From: Pseudomonas migulae
GTDB taxonomy: Bacteria; Pseudomonadota; Gammaproteobacteria; Pseudomonadales; Pseudomonadaceae
DNA: 64,000 nt
Direction of reading: 5' to 3'
Assembly (NCBI RefSeq): GCF_024169315.1
Contig: NZ_JALJWR010000001.1
Location: 3,088,501-3,152,500, forward strand
The position numbers and the translations under genes were made by a program. This document shows positions 26,371 to 38,386 of this stretch, piece by piece; within the stretch, counting starts at the first letter, position 1, and every line of letters begins with the position of its first letter. The notes under the pieces were generated by a model. It worked only from the letters and a program-made list of their open reading frames with translations, had not been told where the DNA came from and searched no databases.

Positions 26371-26700
26371 CTACTTCTCCGGCATCGGCATCGGAAACGG
26401 CATGACATTGCCGACCGCGCCGCGGGCTTCGCTGATTTTCGGCGTGCCAAGACGCTCGACTTCGTCGATGCGCACAATCGAATGCATCGGCACAAAACTG
26501 CGCACGACCCCTTCGAACTGAGCCTTGAGCTTCTCTTCGCTCGGGTCGACGACCACTTGCGTGCGCTCGCCAAAGACGAACTCTTCCACTTCCAGGAAGC
26601 CCCACAGATCACTTTGATAGATCTGCTTGGCATACATTTCGTACACCTGGCCCTGGTTGAGGAAAATCACCTTGTAGATTGGAGCTTCACGTTTGGTCAT
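26371..26700 (-). CDS. DUF1820 family protein
   Basis: The protein has 109 residues starting MTKREAPIYKVIFLNQGQVY. It is a small, soluble, charged protein with a LWGFLEVEEFVFGERTQVVV stretch typical of DUF1820, a gamma-proteobacterial family of unknown function. The long open frame that extends upstream lies opposite miaB and was discarded. It diverges from miaB across a 135-base gap. Confidence 0.85.
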   Translation of the reverse strand: MTKREAPIYKVIFLNQGQVYEMYAKQIYQSDLWGFLEVEEFVFGERTQVVVDPSEEKLKAQFEGVVRSFVPMHSIVRIDEVERLGTPKISEARGAVGNVMPFPMPMPEK

Positions 26701-26774
26701 GGTGGGCGAGCAACACATCGGGGGATAAAAATGAGGGCGCGAACTATAGCATAGCCACCGGACGCACAGCGGTA

Positions 26775-26801
26775 GGAACCTTGGGACATGTTCCCTATAA
26801 T
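26775..26801 (+). promoter_or_regulatory. Probable miaB promoter with overlapping dyad
   Basis: TATAAT lies at 26796-26801, 35 bases ahead of the miaB start. Immediately upstream GGAAC-N10-GTTCC (26775-26794) forms an inverted repeat in the -35 to spacer region, where a repressor or activator could bind. The -35 sequence itself is poor. Confidence 0.45.
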
Positions 26802-26835
26802 GCGCGGTTCTTTGAATCACGTGATGACTGTATCC

Positions 26836-28164
26836 ATGGCCAAGAAGCTTTACATCGAAACCCACGGTTGCCAGATGAACGAGTACGACAGCTCGCGCAT
26901 GGTCGATCTGCTGGGTGAACACCAGGCCCTGGAAGTCACCGCTCGCGCTGAAGACGCCGACGTGATCCTGCTCAACACCTGCTCGATCCGCGAACGCGCC
27001 CAGGACCGGGTGTATTCCCAGCTCGGCCGCTGGCGCGAACTGAAACTGGCGAACCCGGAGATGGTGATTGCCGTCGGCGGTTGCGTCGCCAGTCAGGAAG
27101 GCGCCGCCATCCGCGATCGCGCTCCGTATGTCGATGTGGTCTTCGGCCCGCAAACCCTGCACCGCCTGCCGGAAATGATCGACGCCGCCCGCGCCACCAA
27201 ATTGCCGCAAGTGGACGTCTCGTTCCCGGAAATCGAAAAATTCGACCATTTGCCAGAGCCGCGCATCGATGGCCCGAGCGCTTACGTGTCGGTCATGGAA
27301 GGTTGCAGCAAGTACTGCACCTTCTGCGTGGTGCCCTACACCCGCGGCGAAGAAGTCAGCCGACCGTTCGATGACGTGATCGCCGAAATCATCCACCTCG
27401 CTGAAAACGGTGTGCGTGAAGTGACGCTGCTGGGCCAGAACGTCAATGGCTATCGCGGCACCACTCACGATGGGCGCCTGGCGGATCTGGCCGAGTTGAT
27501 TCGGGTCGTCGCGGCGGTCGATGGCATCGATCGGATTCGCTACACCACGTCCCATCCGCTCGAGTTCTCCGACAGCCTGATCCAGGCTCACGCCGAAGTG
27601 CCGGAGCTGGTGAAGCACCTGCACCTACCGGTGCAATCCGGTTCGGACCGCATTCTGTCGGCAATGAAGCGCAACCACACGGCGCTGGAATACAAATCCA
27701 AACTGCGCAAGTTGCGCGCGGCCGTGCCGGGGATCTGCATCAGCTCGGACTTTATCGTCGGCTTCCCCGGCGAAACCGAAAAAGACTTCGAACAAACCAT
27801 GAAACTGATCGAAGACGTCGGTTTCGACTTCTCCTATTCGTTTGTCTACAGCCAGCGCCCGGGCACGCCGGCGGCCGATCTGGCCGACGAAACGCCGGAA
27901 GAGCTGAAAAAAGAACGCCTGAACGCCCTGCAACATCGCCTGAACCAGCAGGGTTTCGAGATCAGCCGACAAATGGTCGGTTCGATCCAGCGGATTCTGG
28001 TCACCGATTATTCGAAAAAAGACCCCGGCGAGCTGCAAGGCCGGACCGAGAATAACCGGATCGTCAACTTCCGCTGCGACAATCCGACCCTGATCGGCCA
28101 GTTCGCCGATGTGCACATTGATGCGGCGCAGCCGCACTCGCTGCGGGGTTCGTTGATCCAGTAA
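26836..28164 (+). CDS. miaB: tRNA-2-methylthio-N6-dimethylallyladenosine synthase MiaB
   Basis: The protein has 442 residues, the usual length. It is a radical SAM methylthiotransferase that adds a methylthio group to i6A37 of tRNAs reading U-starting codons. The N-terminal UPF0004 domain has cysteines in [16 protein letters not shown] and VGGCVAS for the auxiliary 4Fe-4S cluster. The radical SAM motif is [15 protein letters not shown] near residue 157, and a TRAM domain ends the protein. The ATG chosen follows MTVS codons that may be spurious. The gene order miaB-ybeZ-ybeY-ybeX-lnt is conserved in gamma-proteobacteria. Confidence 0.97.
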   Translation: MAKKLYIETHGCQMNEYDSSRMVDLLGEHQALEVTARAEDADVILLNTCSIRERAQDRVYSQLGRWRELKLANPEMVIAVGGCVASQEGAAIRDRAPYVDVVFGPQTLHRLPEMIDAARATKLPQVDVSFPEIEKFDHLPEPRIDGPSAYVSVMEGCSKYCTFCVVPYTRGEEVSRPFDDVIAEIIHLAENGVREVTLLGQNVNGYRGTTHDGRLADLAELIRVVAAVDGIDRIRYTTSHPLEFSDSLIQAHAEVPELVKHLHLPVQSGSDRILSAMKRNHTALEYKSKLRKLRAAVPGICISSDFIVGFPGETEKDFEQTMKLIEDVGFDFSYSFVYSQRPGTPAADLADETPEELKKERLNALQHRLNQQGFEISRQMVGSIQRILVTDYSKKDPGELQGRTENNRIVNFRCDNPTLIGQFADVHIDAAQPHSLRGSLIQ

Positions 28165-28176
28165 CGCCGAATATCT

Positions 28177-28268
28177 CTGTGGGAGCCGGGCTTGCCCGCG
28201 ATGGCCACTACGCGGTCTGGCTGACACACCGTGTAATCGTTCATCGCGGGCAAGCCCGCTCCCACAGG
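28177..28268. repeat. Paired REP repeat between miaB and ybeZ
   Basis: CTGTGGGAGCCGGGCTTGCC and the inverted CGGGCAAGCCCGCTCCCACA enclose about 40 bases. The left arm has one extra C in the GAGCCGGG core. It separates miaB from ybeZ, which are often adjacent in related species. Confidence 0.8.
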
Positions 28269-28369
28269 GGACGGTGTTCCAGGTCCAAATATTTAAGAGC
28301 TTTCGCACCCGCGCCACTGGCGTTATCCTTGATTTCATCTTAATTGCCCCAGGGCGGCTAAATACGACC

Positions 28370-29374
28370 TTGAACGCACCCATAGAACCACATCGTTTTA
28401 TCCTCGAGCCCTTTGAGGCTCGCCGCTTCGCCAATCTGTGCGGGATGTTCGACGAGCACCTGCGCTTGATCGAGCAACGCCTGACCATCGAGATCCGCAA
28501 CCGCGGAAACCAGTTCGAGCTGATCGGCGACCCCAAACACACCTCCTCCGCGGAAAACCTCCTGCGCCGCCTGTACCGGGAAACCAAGGGTACCGAGCTG
28601 TCGCCGGACATGGTTCACCTGTTCCTGCAGGAATCGGCCGTCGAAGCGCTGGACAACGTTTCGCCATCCGAACCCTCCGTGGCCCTGCGCACCAAGAAAG
28701 GCATGATTCGCCCTCGCGGCTTGAATCAATTGCGCTACGTGAAGGAAATCCTCGGTAACGACATCAACTTCGGCATCGGCCCGGCCGGTACCGGCAAGAC
28801 CTATCTGGCCGTTGCCTGCGCGGTAGACGCGCTGGAGCGCGAGCAGATTCGTCGCATCCTGCTGGTTCGCCCGGCGGTTGAAGCGGGCGAAAAACTCGGC
28901 TTCCTGCCGGGCGACCTGTCGCAAAAAATCGACCCGTACCTGCGTCCGCTCTACGACGCACTCTACGAAATGCTCGGCTTTGAATACGTCGCCAAGCTGA
29001 TCGAGCGTCAGGTGATCGAAGTCGCGCCGCTGGCCTACATGCGCGGGCGTACGCTGAACAACAGCTTCATCATCCTCGACGAAAGCCAGAACACCACCGT
29101 CGAACAGATGAAGATGTTCCTGACCCGGATCGGCTTCGGCTCCACAGCGGTCATCACCGGTGACATCACCCAGGTCGACCTGCCGAAAGGCACCAAGTCC
29201 GGGCTGCACCATGTGATCGAAGTGCTGAAAGATGTGCCGGGCATCAGCTTCACCCATTTCATGCCCAAGGACGTTGTGCGCCATCCACTGGTGCAGCGGA
29301 TCGTCGAGGCCTATGAGCGCTTCGAGAATCGCGTGACAGACGAAACACCAAAGGACAGTCGCCGCGATGCTTGA
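28370..29374 (+). CDS. ybeZ: PhoH-like ATPase YbeZ
   Basis: The protein has 334 residues from a TTG start ((M)[19 protein letters not shown]), preceded by AGGGCGG at slightly long spacing. The frame is open upstream, but no better start was seen. It has a PhoH P-loop domain with Walker [14 protein letters not shown] near residue 140 and Walker [12 protein letters not shown] near residue 235. YbeZ works with YbeY in rRNA processing and RNA quality control. The last 8 bases overlap the ybeY start, so translation is coupled. Confidence 0.94.
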   Translation: MNAPIEPHRFILEPFEARRFANLCGMFDEHLRLIEQRLTIEIRNRGNQFELIGDPKHTSSAENLLRRLYRETKGTELSPDMVHLFLQESAVEALDNVSPSEPSVALRTKKGMIRPRGLNQLRYVKEILGNDINFGIGPAGTGKTYLAVACAVDALEREQIRRILLVRPAVEAGEKLGFLPGDLSQKIDPYLRPLYDALYEMLGFEYVAKLIERQVIEVAPLAYMRGRTLNNSFIILDESQNTTVEQMKMFLTRIGFGSTAVITGDITQVDLPKGTKSGLHHVIEVLKDVPGISFTHFMPKDVVRHPLVQRIVEAYERFENRVTDETPKDSRRDA

Positions 29375-29861
29375 GCTTGATCTGCAACTGGCTACCGAAG
29401 CGCCTGTTCCCAGCGAATCCGAGTTCCGCCAATGGTGCGAACTGGCACTGCGCCAGCGCACCGCTGACTCCGAGATGACCATTCGCCTGGTCGACGAAGA
29501 AGAAGCCCGCGAGCTGAACCACACCTGGCGGCAGAAGGATTACGCCACCAACGTGCTGTCGTTTCCGGCCGATGTGCCTGACGAGTTTCTCGATATCCCG
29601 CTGCTGGGCGATCTGGTGATCTGCGTGGCGGTGGTCGAGCGCGAAGCTGCGGAACAAGGCAAGGAACCAAAGGCCCACTGGGCACATCTGGTCATTCACG
29701 GCTGCTTGCATCTGCTGGGTTACGACCATATAGATGACGACGAAGCCGAAGAAATGGAAGCACTGGAACGAACGTTGCTTGCCGAATTGGGCTATCCCGA
29801 TCCGTACGCGGACGACGAAATTGAAACATCCACTATCGTGACAACAAAGGATTCAGAGTAA
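29367..29861 (+). CDS. ybeY: Endoribonuclease YbeY
   Basis: The protein has 164 residues. This metallo-endonuclease is needed for 16S rRNA 3'-end maturation and ribosome quality control. The zinc motif [11 protein letters not shown] (His-x3-His-x5-His) lies near residues 112-122, and the VLSFP core motif is present near 56. The acidic C-terminal tail is typical for Pseudomonas. It overlaps ybeZ by 8 bases and is 5 bases from ybeX. Confidence 0.96.
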   Translation: MLELDLQLATEAPVPSESEFRQWCELALRQRTADSEMTIRLVDEEEARELNHTWRQKDYATNVLSFPADVPDEFLDIPLLGDLVICVAVVEREAAEQGKEPKAHWAHLVIHGCLHLLGYDHIDDDEAEEMEALERTLLAELGYPDPYADDEIETSTIVTTKDSE

Positions 29862-29866
29862 TCGCT

Positions 29867-30706
29867 ATGAGCGAAGATCGATCGAGCAACGGGCAGAAGT
29901 CATGGCTGGGTAAGCTCACCCAGGCTTTTGCCCACGAGCCGAAGAACCGTCAGGAGCTGCTGGAGCTTCTGCGCGATGCGCACCAAAACAAGTTGCTGGA
30001 CAGCGAAGCGCTGGCCATCGTCGAAGGCGCCATCCAGGTCGCGGACCTGCAAGTACGGGACATCATGGTCCCACGCTCGCAGATGATCAGCATCAAGGCG
30101 ACCCAGACACCCCGTGAGTTTTTGCCGGCCGTGGTCGACTCGGCCCACTCCCGTTACCCGGTCATCGGCGAAAGCCACGATGACGTGATGGGCGTGTTGC
30201 TGGCCAAGGACTTGCTGCCGTTGATCCTCAGGGAGAACGGCGACAGCTTCAACATCAAGGACCTGCTGCGCCCGGCCACCTTCGTGCCGGAGTCCAAGCG
30301 CCTGAATGTGCTGCTGCGCGAGTTCCGCGCCAACCACAATCACATGGCCATCGTCATCGATGAGTACGGCGGTGTGGCGGGTCTGGTGACCATCGAAGAC
30401 GTACTGGAACAGATCGTCGGCGACATCGAAGACGAGCATGACGTCGAGGAAGACAGCTACATCAAGCCTCTGCCCAGCGGTGATTTCCTGGTCAAGGCCC
30501 TGACGCCGATCGAGAACTTCAATGAGTTTTTCGACAGTGAATTCTCCAACGATGAGTTCGACACCGTTGGCGGCCTGGTGATGAGCGCGTTCGGGCACTT
30601 GCCGAAACGCAACGAAATAACCGAGATCGGCCCGTATCGCTTCCGTATCCTGAACGCCGACAGCCGTCGGATTCACTTACTGCGCCTGACACCTATCGCC
30701 CGATAA
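29867..30706 (+). CDS. ybeX: CorC/YbeX CBS-domain protein
   Basis: The protein has 279 residues with an N-terminal helical part, two CBS domains (about 70-190, with IMVPRSQMISI and FVPESKRLNVLLREFR) and a C-terminal CorC_HlyC domain (about 205-275). CorC has been linked to Mg2+/Co2+ efflux and to ribosome metabolism; no membrane segment is present, so it is cytoplasmic. It lies between ybeY and lnt in the conserved operon. Confidence 0.94.
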   Translation: MSEDRSSNGQKSWLGKLTQAFAHEPKNRQELLELLRDAHQNKLLDSEALAIVEGAIQVADLQVRDIMVPRSQMISIKATQTPREFLPAVVDSAHSRYPVIGESHDDVMGVLLAKDLLPLILRENGDSFNIKDLLRPATFVPESKRLNVLLREFRANHNHMAIVIDEYGGVAGLVTIEDVLEQIVGDIEDEHDVEEDSYIKPLPSGDFLVKALTPIENFNEFFDSEFSNDEFDTVGGLVMSAFGHLPKRNEITEIGPYRFRILNADSRRIHLLRLTPIAR

Positions 30707-30721
30707 AATCCAAGGATTGAA

Positions 30722-32245
30722 ATGCGTCGTATGACCCGCCCCGGCTGGCCCGGTAACCTGCTGGCCGTGGCGGCCGGTGCAATCACCACCCTGGCCCTGG
30801 CGCCATTCGATATCTGGCCGTTGGCGTTGCTGGCGGTCGGTTTCTTCTATGCCGGTTTGCGCGAACTGAACCCCCGTCAGGCCCTGGGCCGTGGCTGGTG
30901 TTTCGGTTTCGGCCTGTTTGGCGCCGGCACCAGCTGGATTTACTACAGCATTCACAACTTTGGCGGCGCTTCGGTACTGCTCGCCGGGTTCCTGATGCTG
31001 CTGTTCACCGCGGCGATTGCCTGGTTCTTCGCCCTGCCCGCCTGGATCTGGGCGCGCTGGTTGCGTCGCAACGAAGCGCCGCTGGCCGATGCCATGGCGT
31101 TCGCAGCGCTGTGGGTAGGCCAGGAAGCGTTTCGGGGTTGGTTCCTCACCGGTTTCCCATGGCTTTACTCTGGTTACAGCCAGCTCGACGGCCCGTTGGC
31201 CGGCCTCGCACCCGTGGGCGGGATGTGGCTGGTGTCCTTCACCCTGGCCTTGACCGCCGCGCTGATCTACAACGCTTCGCGCCTGATCAAGACCGGTCGT
31301 AAAGCCTTTATTGCGGCGGGTGCGCTGCTGTTGGTCGGCCCCTGGGTCGCCGGCATCGCGCTCAAAGGCCATGCCTGGACCAGCCCGGCGGGTGCACCGC
31401 TGAGCGTTGCGGCGATCCAGGGCAATATCGAACAAAGCATGAAATGGGATCCGGCGCAGCTCAACGCGCAGCTGGCGCTGTACCGCGACATGAGTTTCAG
31501 CTCGAAACGGGTCGACCTGCTGATCTGGCCGGAAACGGCGGTCCCGGTGCTCAAGGAGTCAGCCGAGGGCTACCTGAGCATGATGGGCAATTTCGCCGCA
31601 GAGCGTAAAACCGCACTGATCACCGGCGTGCCCATCCGCCAGGAAGTCCGCCACGAGAGGCGTTTCTTCAATGGCATTACCGTTGTGGGCGAAGGCGATG
31701 GCACTTACCTCAAGCAGAAGCTGGTGCCTTTCGGCGAATACGTGCCGTTGCAGGATGTGCTGCGCGGCCTGATCGCCTTCTTCGACCTGCCGATGTCGGA
31801 CTTCGCCCGCGGCCCCGCCGATCAGGCGATGCTGCAAGCCAAGGGCTATCAGATTGCGCCGTACATCTGCTACGAAGTGGTTTACCCGGAATTCGCCGCC
31901 AGCCTCGCCGCTCGCAGCGATCTGTTGCTGACCATCAGCAATGACACCTGGTTCGGCACCTCCATCGGCCCGCTGCAACACTTGCAGATGGCGCAGATGC
32001 GCGCGCTTGAGGCCGGCCGCTGGATGATCCGCGCCACCAACAACGGCGTGACCGGCCTGATCAACCCCTTCGGCCAGATCACCACGCAGATCCCGCAGTT
32101 CGAACGCGGCATCCTGTACGGAGAAGTGGTGCCGATGCACAACCTGACGCCTTACCTGCAATGGCGTTCGTGGCCGCTGATCATCGTGTGTGTGTTGTTG
32201 TTTGGCTGGGCGTTAGTGGCCAACCGGATGTCGAAAACCGTCTGA
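30722..32245 (+). CDS. lnt: Apolipoprotein N-acyltransferase Lnt
   Basis: The protein has 507 residues, the usual length. It is an inner-membrane enzyme adding the third acyl chain to lipoproteins. About six transmembrane segments fill residues 10-205, followed by a nitrilase-like periplasmic domain with the catalytic triad Glu (LIWPETAVP), Lys (KQKLVPFGEY) and Cys (APYICYEVVYPE), and a last transmembrane segment near 480-500. It ends the miaB-ybeZYX-lnt block. Several lipoproteins encoded in this window (RlpA, LptE, the MORN protein) would be its substrates. Confidence 0.97.
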   Translation: MRRMTRPGWPGNLLAVAAGAITTLALAPFDIWPLALLAVGFFYAGLRELNPRQALGRGWCFGFGLFGAGTSWIYYSIHNFGGASVLLAGFLMLLFTAAIAWFFALPAWIWARWLRRNEAPLADAMAFAALWVGQEAFRGWFLTGFPWLYSGYSQLDGPLAGLAPVGGMWLVSFTLALTAALIYNASRLIKTGRKAFIAAGALLLVGPWVAGIALKGHAWTSPAGAPLSVAAIQGNIEQSMKWDPAQLNAQLALYRDMSFSSKRVDLLIWPETAVPVLKESAEGYLSMMGNFAAERKTALITGVPIRQEVRHERRFFNGITVVGEGDGTYLKQKLVPFGEYVPLQDVLRGLIAFFDLPMSDFARGPADQAMLQAKGYQIAPYICYEVVYPEFAASLAARSDLLLTISNDTWFGTSIGPLQHLQMAQMRALEAGRWMIRATNNGVTGLINPFGQITTQIPQFERGILYGEVVPMHNLTPYLQWRSWPLIIVCVLLFGWALVANRMSKTV

Positions 32246-32259
32246 GACTGACCAGCTTT

Positions 32260-32352
32260 TGTGGCGAGGGGATTTATCCCCGTCGGGTTGCGCAGCAGCC
32301 CTGAAAATGGGCCTGCTGCGCAGTCCAACGGGGATAAATCCCCTCGCCACAG
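32260..32352. repeat. GTGGCGAGGGG-family paired repeat
   Basis: TGTGGCGAGGGGATTTATCC and its inverted copy flank a second inverted pair (GCGCAGCAGCC and GGCCTGCTGCGCAG) with little spacer. It is the shortest and most symmetric copy of this family in the window. It lies between the convergent lnt and YdcF-like stops. Confidence 0.85.
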
Positions 32353-32353
32353 G

Positions 32354-33115
32354 TCAGCGATAGAACATTGAATACCCGATCTGTCCCACCGCCTCATTCA
32401 ACAGCTGCCCGCTCTGCCAGATCGATTTGAACTCAGGCATCCAGCCACCCAATGGCAGCGCATTGTCCACGCCCAGAAACCCCATCGGCGCGGGCACCAC
32501 CTCGAATCCCGCCTGCTGGAAACTCCAGACCGCCCGCGGCATGTGCCAGGCTTGAGTCACCACGACCACGCGCTTGATGCCCTCCGGCAACAGCACCTGG
32601 GCACTGAACTGCGCATTTTCCCAGGTTGTACGGCTACGCCCTTCCTGCCAACGCACAGTGATGCCGGAGTCTTCAAACATCGAATCCGCCATCAATTTGG
32701 CTTCGCTGGGCGGCGTGCCGAAATGCAGACCGCCGCTGGTGAGGATCGGCAGGCCGGACGCCTTAGCCAGTCGCGCGGCATAACGCTGACGCGCAAGGCC
32801 CACGCCGGTCGGCTGGTCGTCGCCCCAGGCCAGGTCGCCCCGTTCGCGCCCGGAACCCAGCACCACGATCGCATCAGCGCGCTGACTCAGGGTCGCCCAT
32901 TCAGAACGATTCAGCGCCGGTTCCCGTTCCAGCGCCTTGGCGCTCCACTGCACCACCACCGGCAGACTCATCAGCCAGAATCCGCCGAGCCCCAGCGCAA
33001 AGCACACGCCCGCAAGCCGCGGTCTTGAGCGGCGAAACCACCAGGCAAGCAGCAACAATAGCAATAAAATGCCGGGCGGCAGCAGAAGTTGTTTAACGAA
33101 GTAACGAAAAGGCAT
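32354..33115 (-). CDS. YdcF/SanA/ElyC-family membrane protein (DUF218)
   Basis: The protein has 253 residues with two N-terminal transmembrane segments (about 10-27 and 36-54) and a DUF218 domain that contains IVVLGSGRERGD near residue 84, ILTSGGLHFGT near 124 and VVVTQAWHMPRA near 187. ElyC of E. coli affects peptidoglycan precursor flow, and this protein has the same layout, but no activity is proven for the family. It lies alone, downstream of a REP repeat. Confidence 0.88.
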   Translation of the reverse strand: MPFRYFVKQLLLPPGILLLLLLLAWWFRRSRPRLAGVCFALGLGGFWLMSLPVVVQWSAKALEREPALNRSEWATLSQRADAIVVLGSGRERGDLAWGDDQPTGVGLARQRYAARLAKASGLPILTSGGLHFGTPPSEAKLMADSMFEDSGITVRWQEGRSRTTWENAQFSAQVLLPEGIKRVVVVTQAWHMPRAVWSFQQAGFEVVPAPMGFLGVDNALPLGGWMPEFKSIWQSGQLLNEAVGQIGYSMFYR

Positions 33116-33222
33116 CGAGCATCTCCAGAAGATGCCCGAAGCCTAAGTGGGTTGACGCAATGCGACAACAAATGCGGAAGGACTATGCTTCAAAAAACCA
33201 TGCGTCATGGCTTCAAGTGCCC

Positions 33223-33543
33223 TTACTTGAATTGCAGAGACCGGACCTTTACCGCGTCCCTGCCCGGTACCTTGTCCTTGAGCCAGATGATCTTGGCCGA
33301 ACGTGGTGCGTCGAGTTGCTTCACTGCTTCTGACAAGCATCCGTGTGTCTCACGTTCACTGCGGTCCAGATACGCCTTGACCAGTGCAAATTCTGCGGGG
33401 CTCAGGCCACGCAATTCCAGCTCAAGGGGGCGTTCATCGCGCAACCGGCCAGCGGTTTTTGCCGCGTCCAGGGCTATTCCCAGACGATCGATCAGTCTTT
33501 CGTACAACTCCGGCTTAGTAACTTTTTGCTGTGACTCAACCAT
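33223..33543 (-). CDS. Small conserved-looking protein of unknown function
   Basis: The protein has 106 residues, soluble, charged and mainly helical in appearance, starting MVESQQKVTKPELYERLID, with GAGGTGAGGG just ahead of the ATG. It has one cysteine and no signal peptide or membrane segment. I do not recognise a family. The repeated ELELRGLSPAEFALVKAYLDRS stretch could be a helical hairpin. It diverges from leuS across about 280 bases. Confidence 0.65.
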   Translation of the reverse strand: MVESQQKVTKPELYERLIDRLGIALDAAKTAGRLRDERPLELELRGLSPAEFALVKAYLDRSERETHGCLSEAVKQLDAPRSAKIIWLKDKVPGRDAVKVRSLQFK

Positions 33544-33762
33544 CCCTCACCTCATTGAAGATAAGACTCACTCCCCATTTAGAGCTTAGCTTCCATGAAC
33601 AAACCGGCTGGATGCCGCGACCAACGGCCCTCGCAGCCATTTTTGCAAGACGCGCGGCAACAATCAGGGTTTCCCTCGGTAGAGTGCGGTCATGTATGCT
33701 ACGGCGCTTCCTGTAACTCCACTTCCAGCTCGCTTGGGCACCGCAACGCCGATTTGGCGTGA

Positions 33763-36429
<2,667 letters not shown>

Positions 36430-36437
36430 TTGGATCA

Positions 36438-36491
36438 GGCACCAGGTGAGCCTGGTGCCGAGTAAAACCTTTCGGGCCGCACGGTCGGCCC
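36438..36491 (+). other. Two intercistronic hairpins, leuS-lptE
   Basis: GGCACCAGG (36438-36446) pairs perfectly with CCTGGTGCC (36451-36459), and GGGCCG pairs with CGGCCC across 36474-36491. Neither is followed by a T run, so they more likely protect or process the mRNA than end it. Confidence 0.45.
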
Positions 36492-36516
36492 ACATGGTTT
36501 CAAGGGGAGCAACAAG

Positions 36517-37122
36517 ATGATCAAACGCAATTTGCTGGTGATGGGCCTTGCGGTCCTGTTGAGCGCCTGCGGTTTCCAGCTGCGCGGCACCGGCACCTAT
36601 CAACTCGCCTTCAAGGAACTCGACCTGAGTGCACGCAACTCCTACGGCGAAACCGTGACCATGATGCGTCAGATGCTGGAAAGCAGCGGCGTCAAGATCT
36701 ACACGGGCGCACCTTACAAACTGGTGCTGGCCGATGAGCAGGAAAGCCAGCGCATCCTCAGTTACGCGGGCGCCGGCCGTACTGGCGAATACCAGGTGAC
36801 GACGGTACTCAAGTACGACATCAGTGGTGAGCACAACCTGCCCCTGCTGAGCGACAAACTTGAAGTGCAGAAAGTCTTTATCCACGACGGCAATAACCTG
36901 GTGGGTTCCGATCAGGAAGCCACCGATGCTCGCCGGGAGATCCGTCGCGAATTGGTACAACGCATGATGCTGCGCTTGCAGCAACTGTCGCCGGCCCAGC
37001 TGGATCAGCTGCAACAGACCGCCGAGGCGAAGGCCAAGGCTGAAGCTGCAGCACTTGAAGCTGCGCAGAAGGCTGAAGCGGAAACGCCGCGTCAGTCGCC
37101 TATCGAAATCCCGCAGCAGTAA
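36517..37122 (+). CDS. lptE: LPS-assembly lipoprotein LptE
   Basis: The protein has 201 residues. A lipobox (LLSAC-G, Cys18 region) marks it as a lipoprotein. The mature start GFQLRGTGTYQLAFKEL is typical of LptE, the outer-membrane plug partner of LptD in lipopolysaccharide export. The C-terminal 35 residues are Ala/Glu/Lys-rich (AEAKAKAEAAALEAAQKAEAE in part) and form a probable helical tail seen in Pseudomonas LptE. It sits between leuS and holA as in many gamma-proteobacteria. Confidence 0.95.
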   Translation: MIKRNLLVMGLAVLLSACGFQLRGTGTYQLAFKELDLSARNSYGETVTMMRQMLESSGVKIYTGAPYKLVLADEQESQRILSYAGAGRTGEYQVTTVLKYDISGEHNLPLLSDKLEVQKVFIHDGNNLVGSDQEATDARREIRRELVQRMMLRLQQLSPAQLDQLQQTAEAKAKAEAAALEAAQKAEAETPRQSPIEIPQQ

Positions 37123-37127
37123 GACTT

Positions 37128-37150
37128 ACGGGGCGCTCAGGCGCCCCGTT
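37128..37150 (+). terminator. Intercistronic GC hairpin, lptE-holA
   Basis: ACGGGGCGC (37128-37136), TCAG loop, GCGCCCCGT (37141-37149): nine perfect pairs, 5 bases after the lptE stop and 13 bases before the holA start. Only a short T/C-rich stretch follows, so it may attenuate rather than stop transcription. Confidence 0.4.
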
Positions 37151-37161
37151 CGCCCTCTCTT

Positions 37162-38199
37162 ATGAAACTCGCCCCCGCCCAACTCGCCAAACACTTGCAA
37201 GGTGCTCTCGCGCCGGTCTACGTCATCAGTGGCGATGACCCGTTGCTGTGCCAGGAAGCCGCCGACGCGATTCGTGCAGCCGCTCGCCAACAGGGTTTCG
37301 ACGAACGCCAGGTATTCGCCGCCGACGCCAGTTTCGACTGGGGAACGCTGCTGCAAGCTGGCGCAAGCATGTCTTTGTTCGCAGAAAAGCGCCTGTTGGA
37401 GCTGCGTCTGCCGTCCGGCAAACCGGGTGACAAAGGCGCCGCCGCGTTCATCGAATACTGCTCGCGACCGGCCGAAGACACCGTCTTGCTGATCAGCCTG
37501 CCAAAACTCGACGGCAGCGCCCAGAAAACCAAGTGGGGCAAGGCGCTGGTCGAAGGCCAGCACACTCAGTTCGTGCAAATCTGGCCGGTGGATGCCAACC
37601 AGCTGCCGAGCTGGATCCGCCAGCGCTTGTCCCAGGCTGGGCTCTCCGCCAGCCAGGACGCCGTCGAACTGATCGCCGCGCGCGTCGAAGGCAACCTGCT
37701 GGCCGCCGCCCAGGAAATCGAAAAGCTCAAGCTGATGGCCGAAGGCGGTCAGATCACCGTCGAGACCGTGCAGGCGGCGGTGGCCGACAGTGCGCGCTTC
37801 GATGTCTTCGGCCTGACCGATGCGATTCTCAACGGTGAAGCCGCACATGCCCTGCGCATGCTCGAAGGCTTGCGCGGTGAAGGGGTCGAACCGCCGGTGA
37901 TTCTCTGGGCCCTGGCCCGTGAACTGCGCCTGCTGGCCAACCTGTCGCTGCAGTACAGTCAGGGTGTGCCGCTGGACAAAGCCTTCAGCTCTGCCCGACC
38001 GCCGGTCTGGGACAAACGCAAACCGCTGATGAGCAAAGCCCTGCAACGCTACTCCGCGCAACGCTGGGCGCAGCTGTTGCTGGAAGCACAGCGCATCGAC
38101 GCACAGATCAAAGGCCAGGCCGCGGGTTCGCCGTGGATGAGTCTGAGTCGGTTGTCGTTGTTGATGGCTGGGCAGCGGCTGACATTGCCTGCCGAGTAA
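37162..38199 (+). CDS. holA: DNA polymerase III delta subunit HolA
   Basis: The protein has 345 residues, the usual length. It is the clamp-loader delta subunit, which opens the beta sliding clamp. The N-terminal AAA-like domain starts MKLAPAQLAKHLQGALAPVY with the modified P-loop region ISGDDPLLCQEA near 25; the beta-interaction element lies near MSLFAEKRLLELRLPSG at residue 72. It ends the leuS-lptE-holA unit. Confidence 0.96.
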   Translation: MKLAPAQLAKHLQGALAPVYVISGDDPLLCQEAADAIRAAARQQGFDERQVFAADASFDWGTLLQAGASMSLFAEKRLLELRLPSGKPGDKGAAAFIEYCSRPAEDTVLLISLPKLDGSAQKTKWGKALVEGQHTQFVQIWPVDANQLPSWIRQRLSQAGLSASQDAVELIAARVEGNLLAAAQEIEKLKLMAEGGQITVETVQAAVADSARFDVFGLTDAILNGEAAHALRMLEGLRGEGVEPPVILWALARELRLLANLSLQYSQGVPLDKAFSSARPPVWDKRKPLMSKALQRYSAQRWAQLLLEAQRIDAQIKGQAAGSPWMSLSRLSLLMAGQRLTLPAE

Positions 38200-38221
38200 G
38201 GCGCTCGACCACACAACGGCC

Positions 38222-38290
38222 ATTCGCGGGCAAGCCTCGCTCCTACAGGGATCCCTCCGCCCTTGTAGGAGCGAGGCTTGCCCGCGAAGG
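38222..38290. repeat. Short paired REP repeat, GGAGCGAGGCTTG variant
   Basis: TTCGCGGGCAAGCCTCGCTC and GAGCGAGGCTTGCCCGCGAA are exact inverses, separated by only about 20 bases. It lies between holA and arfA. Confidence 0.85.
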
Positions 38291-38343
38291 CGTCCGAAAG
38301 GTCCTACGCAACGTGGGGTCTAGACAGAACCCCAACTTCAGCA

Positions 38344-38386
38344 GATGATTTCCCCCGCAAAAACCACTCACTTGCGAGAAATCATC
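38344..38386 (+). promoter_or_regulatory. 5'-leader hairpin ending at the arfA start codon
   Basis: GATGATTTC (38344-38352) is an exact inverse of GAAATCATC (38378-38386), and the inner CGCAA (38356-38360) pairs with TTGCG (38372-38376). The outer stem ends at the base immediately before the arfA ATG and covers the only weak ribosome-binding sequence (GAGAAA). Formation would hide the translation start. Confidence 0.5.
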
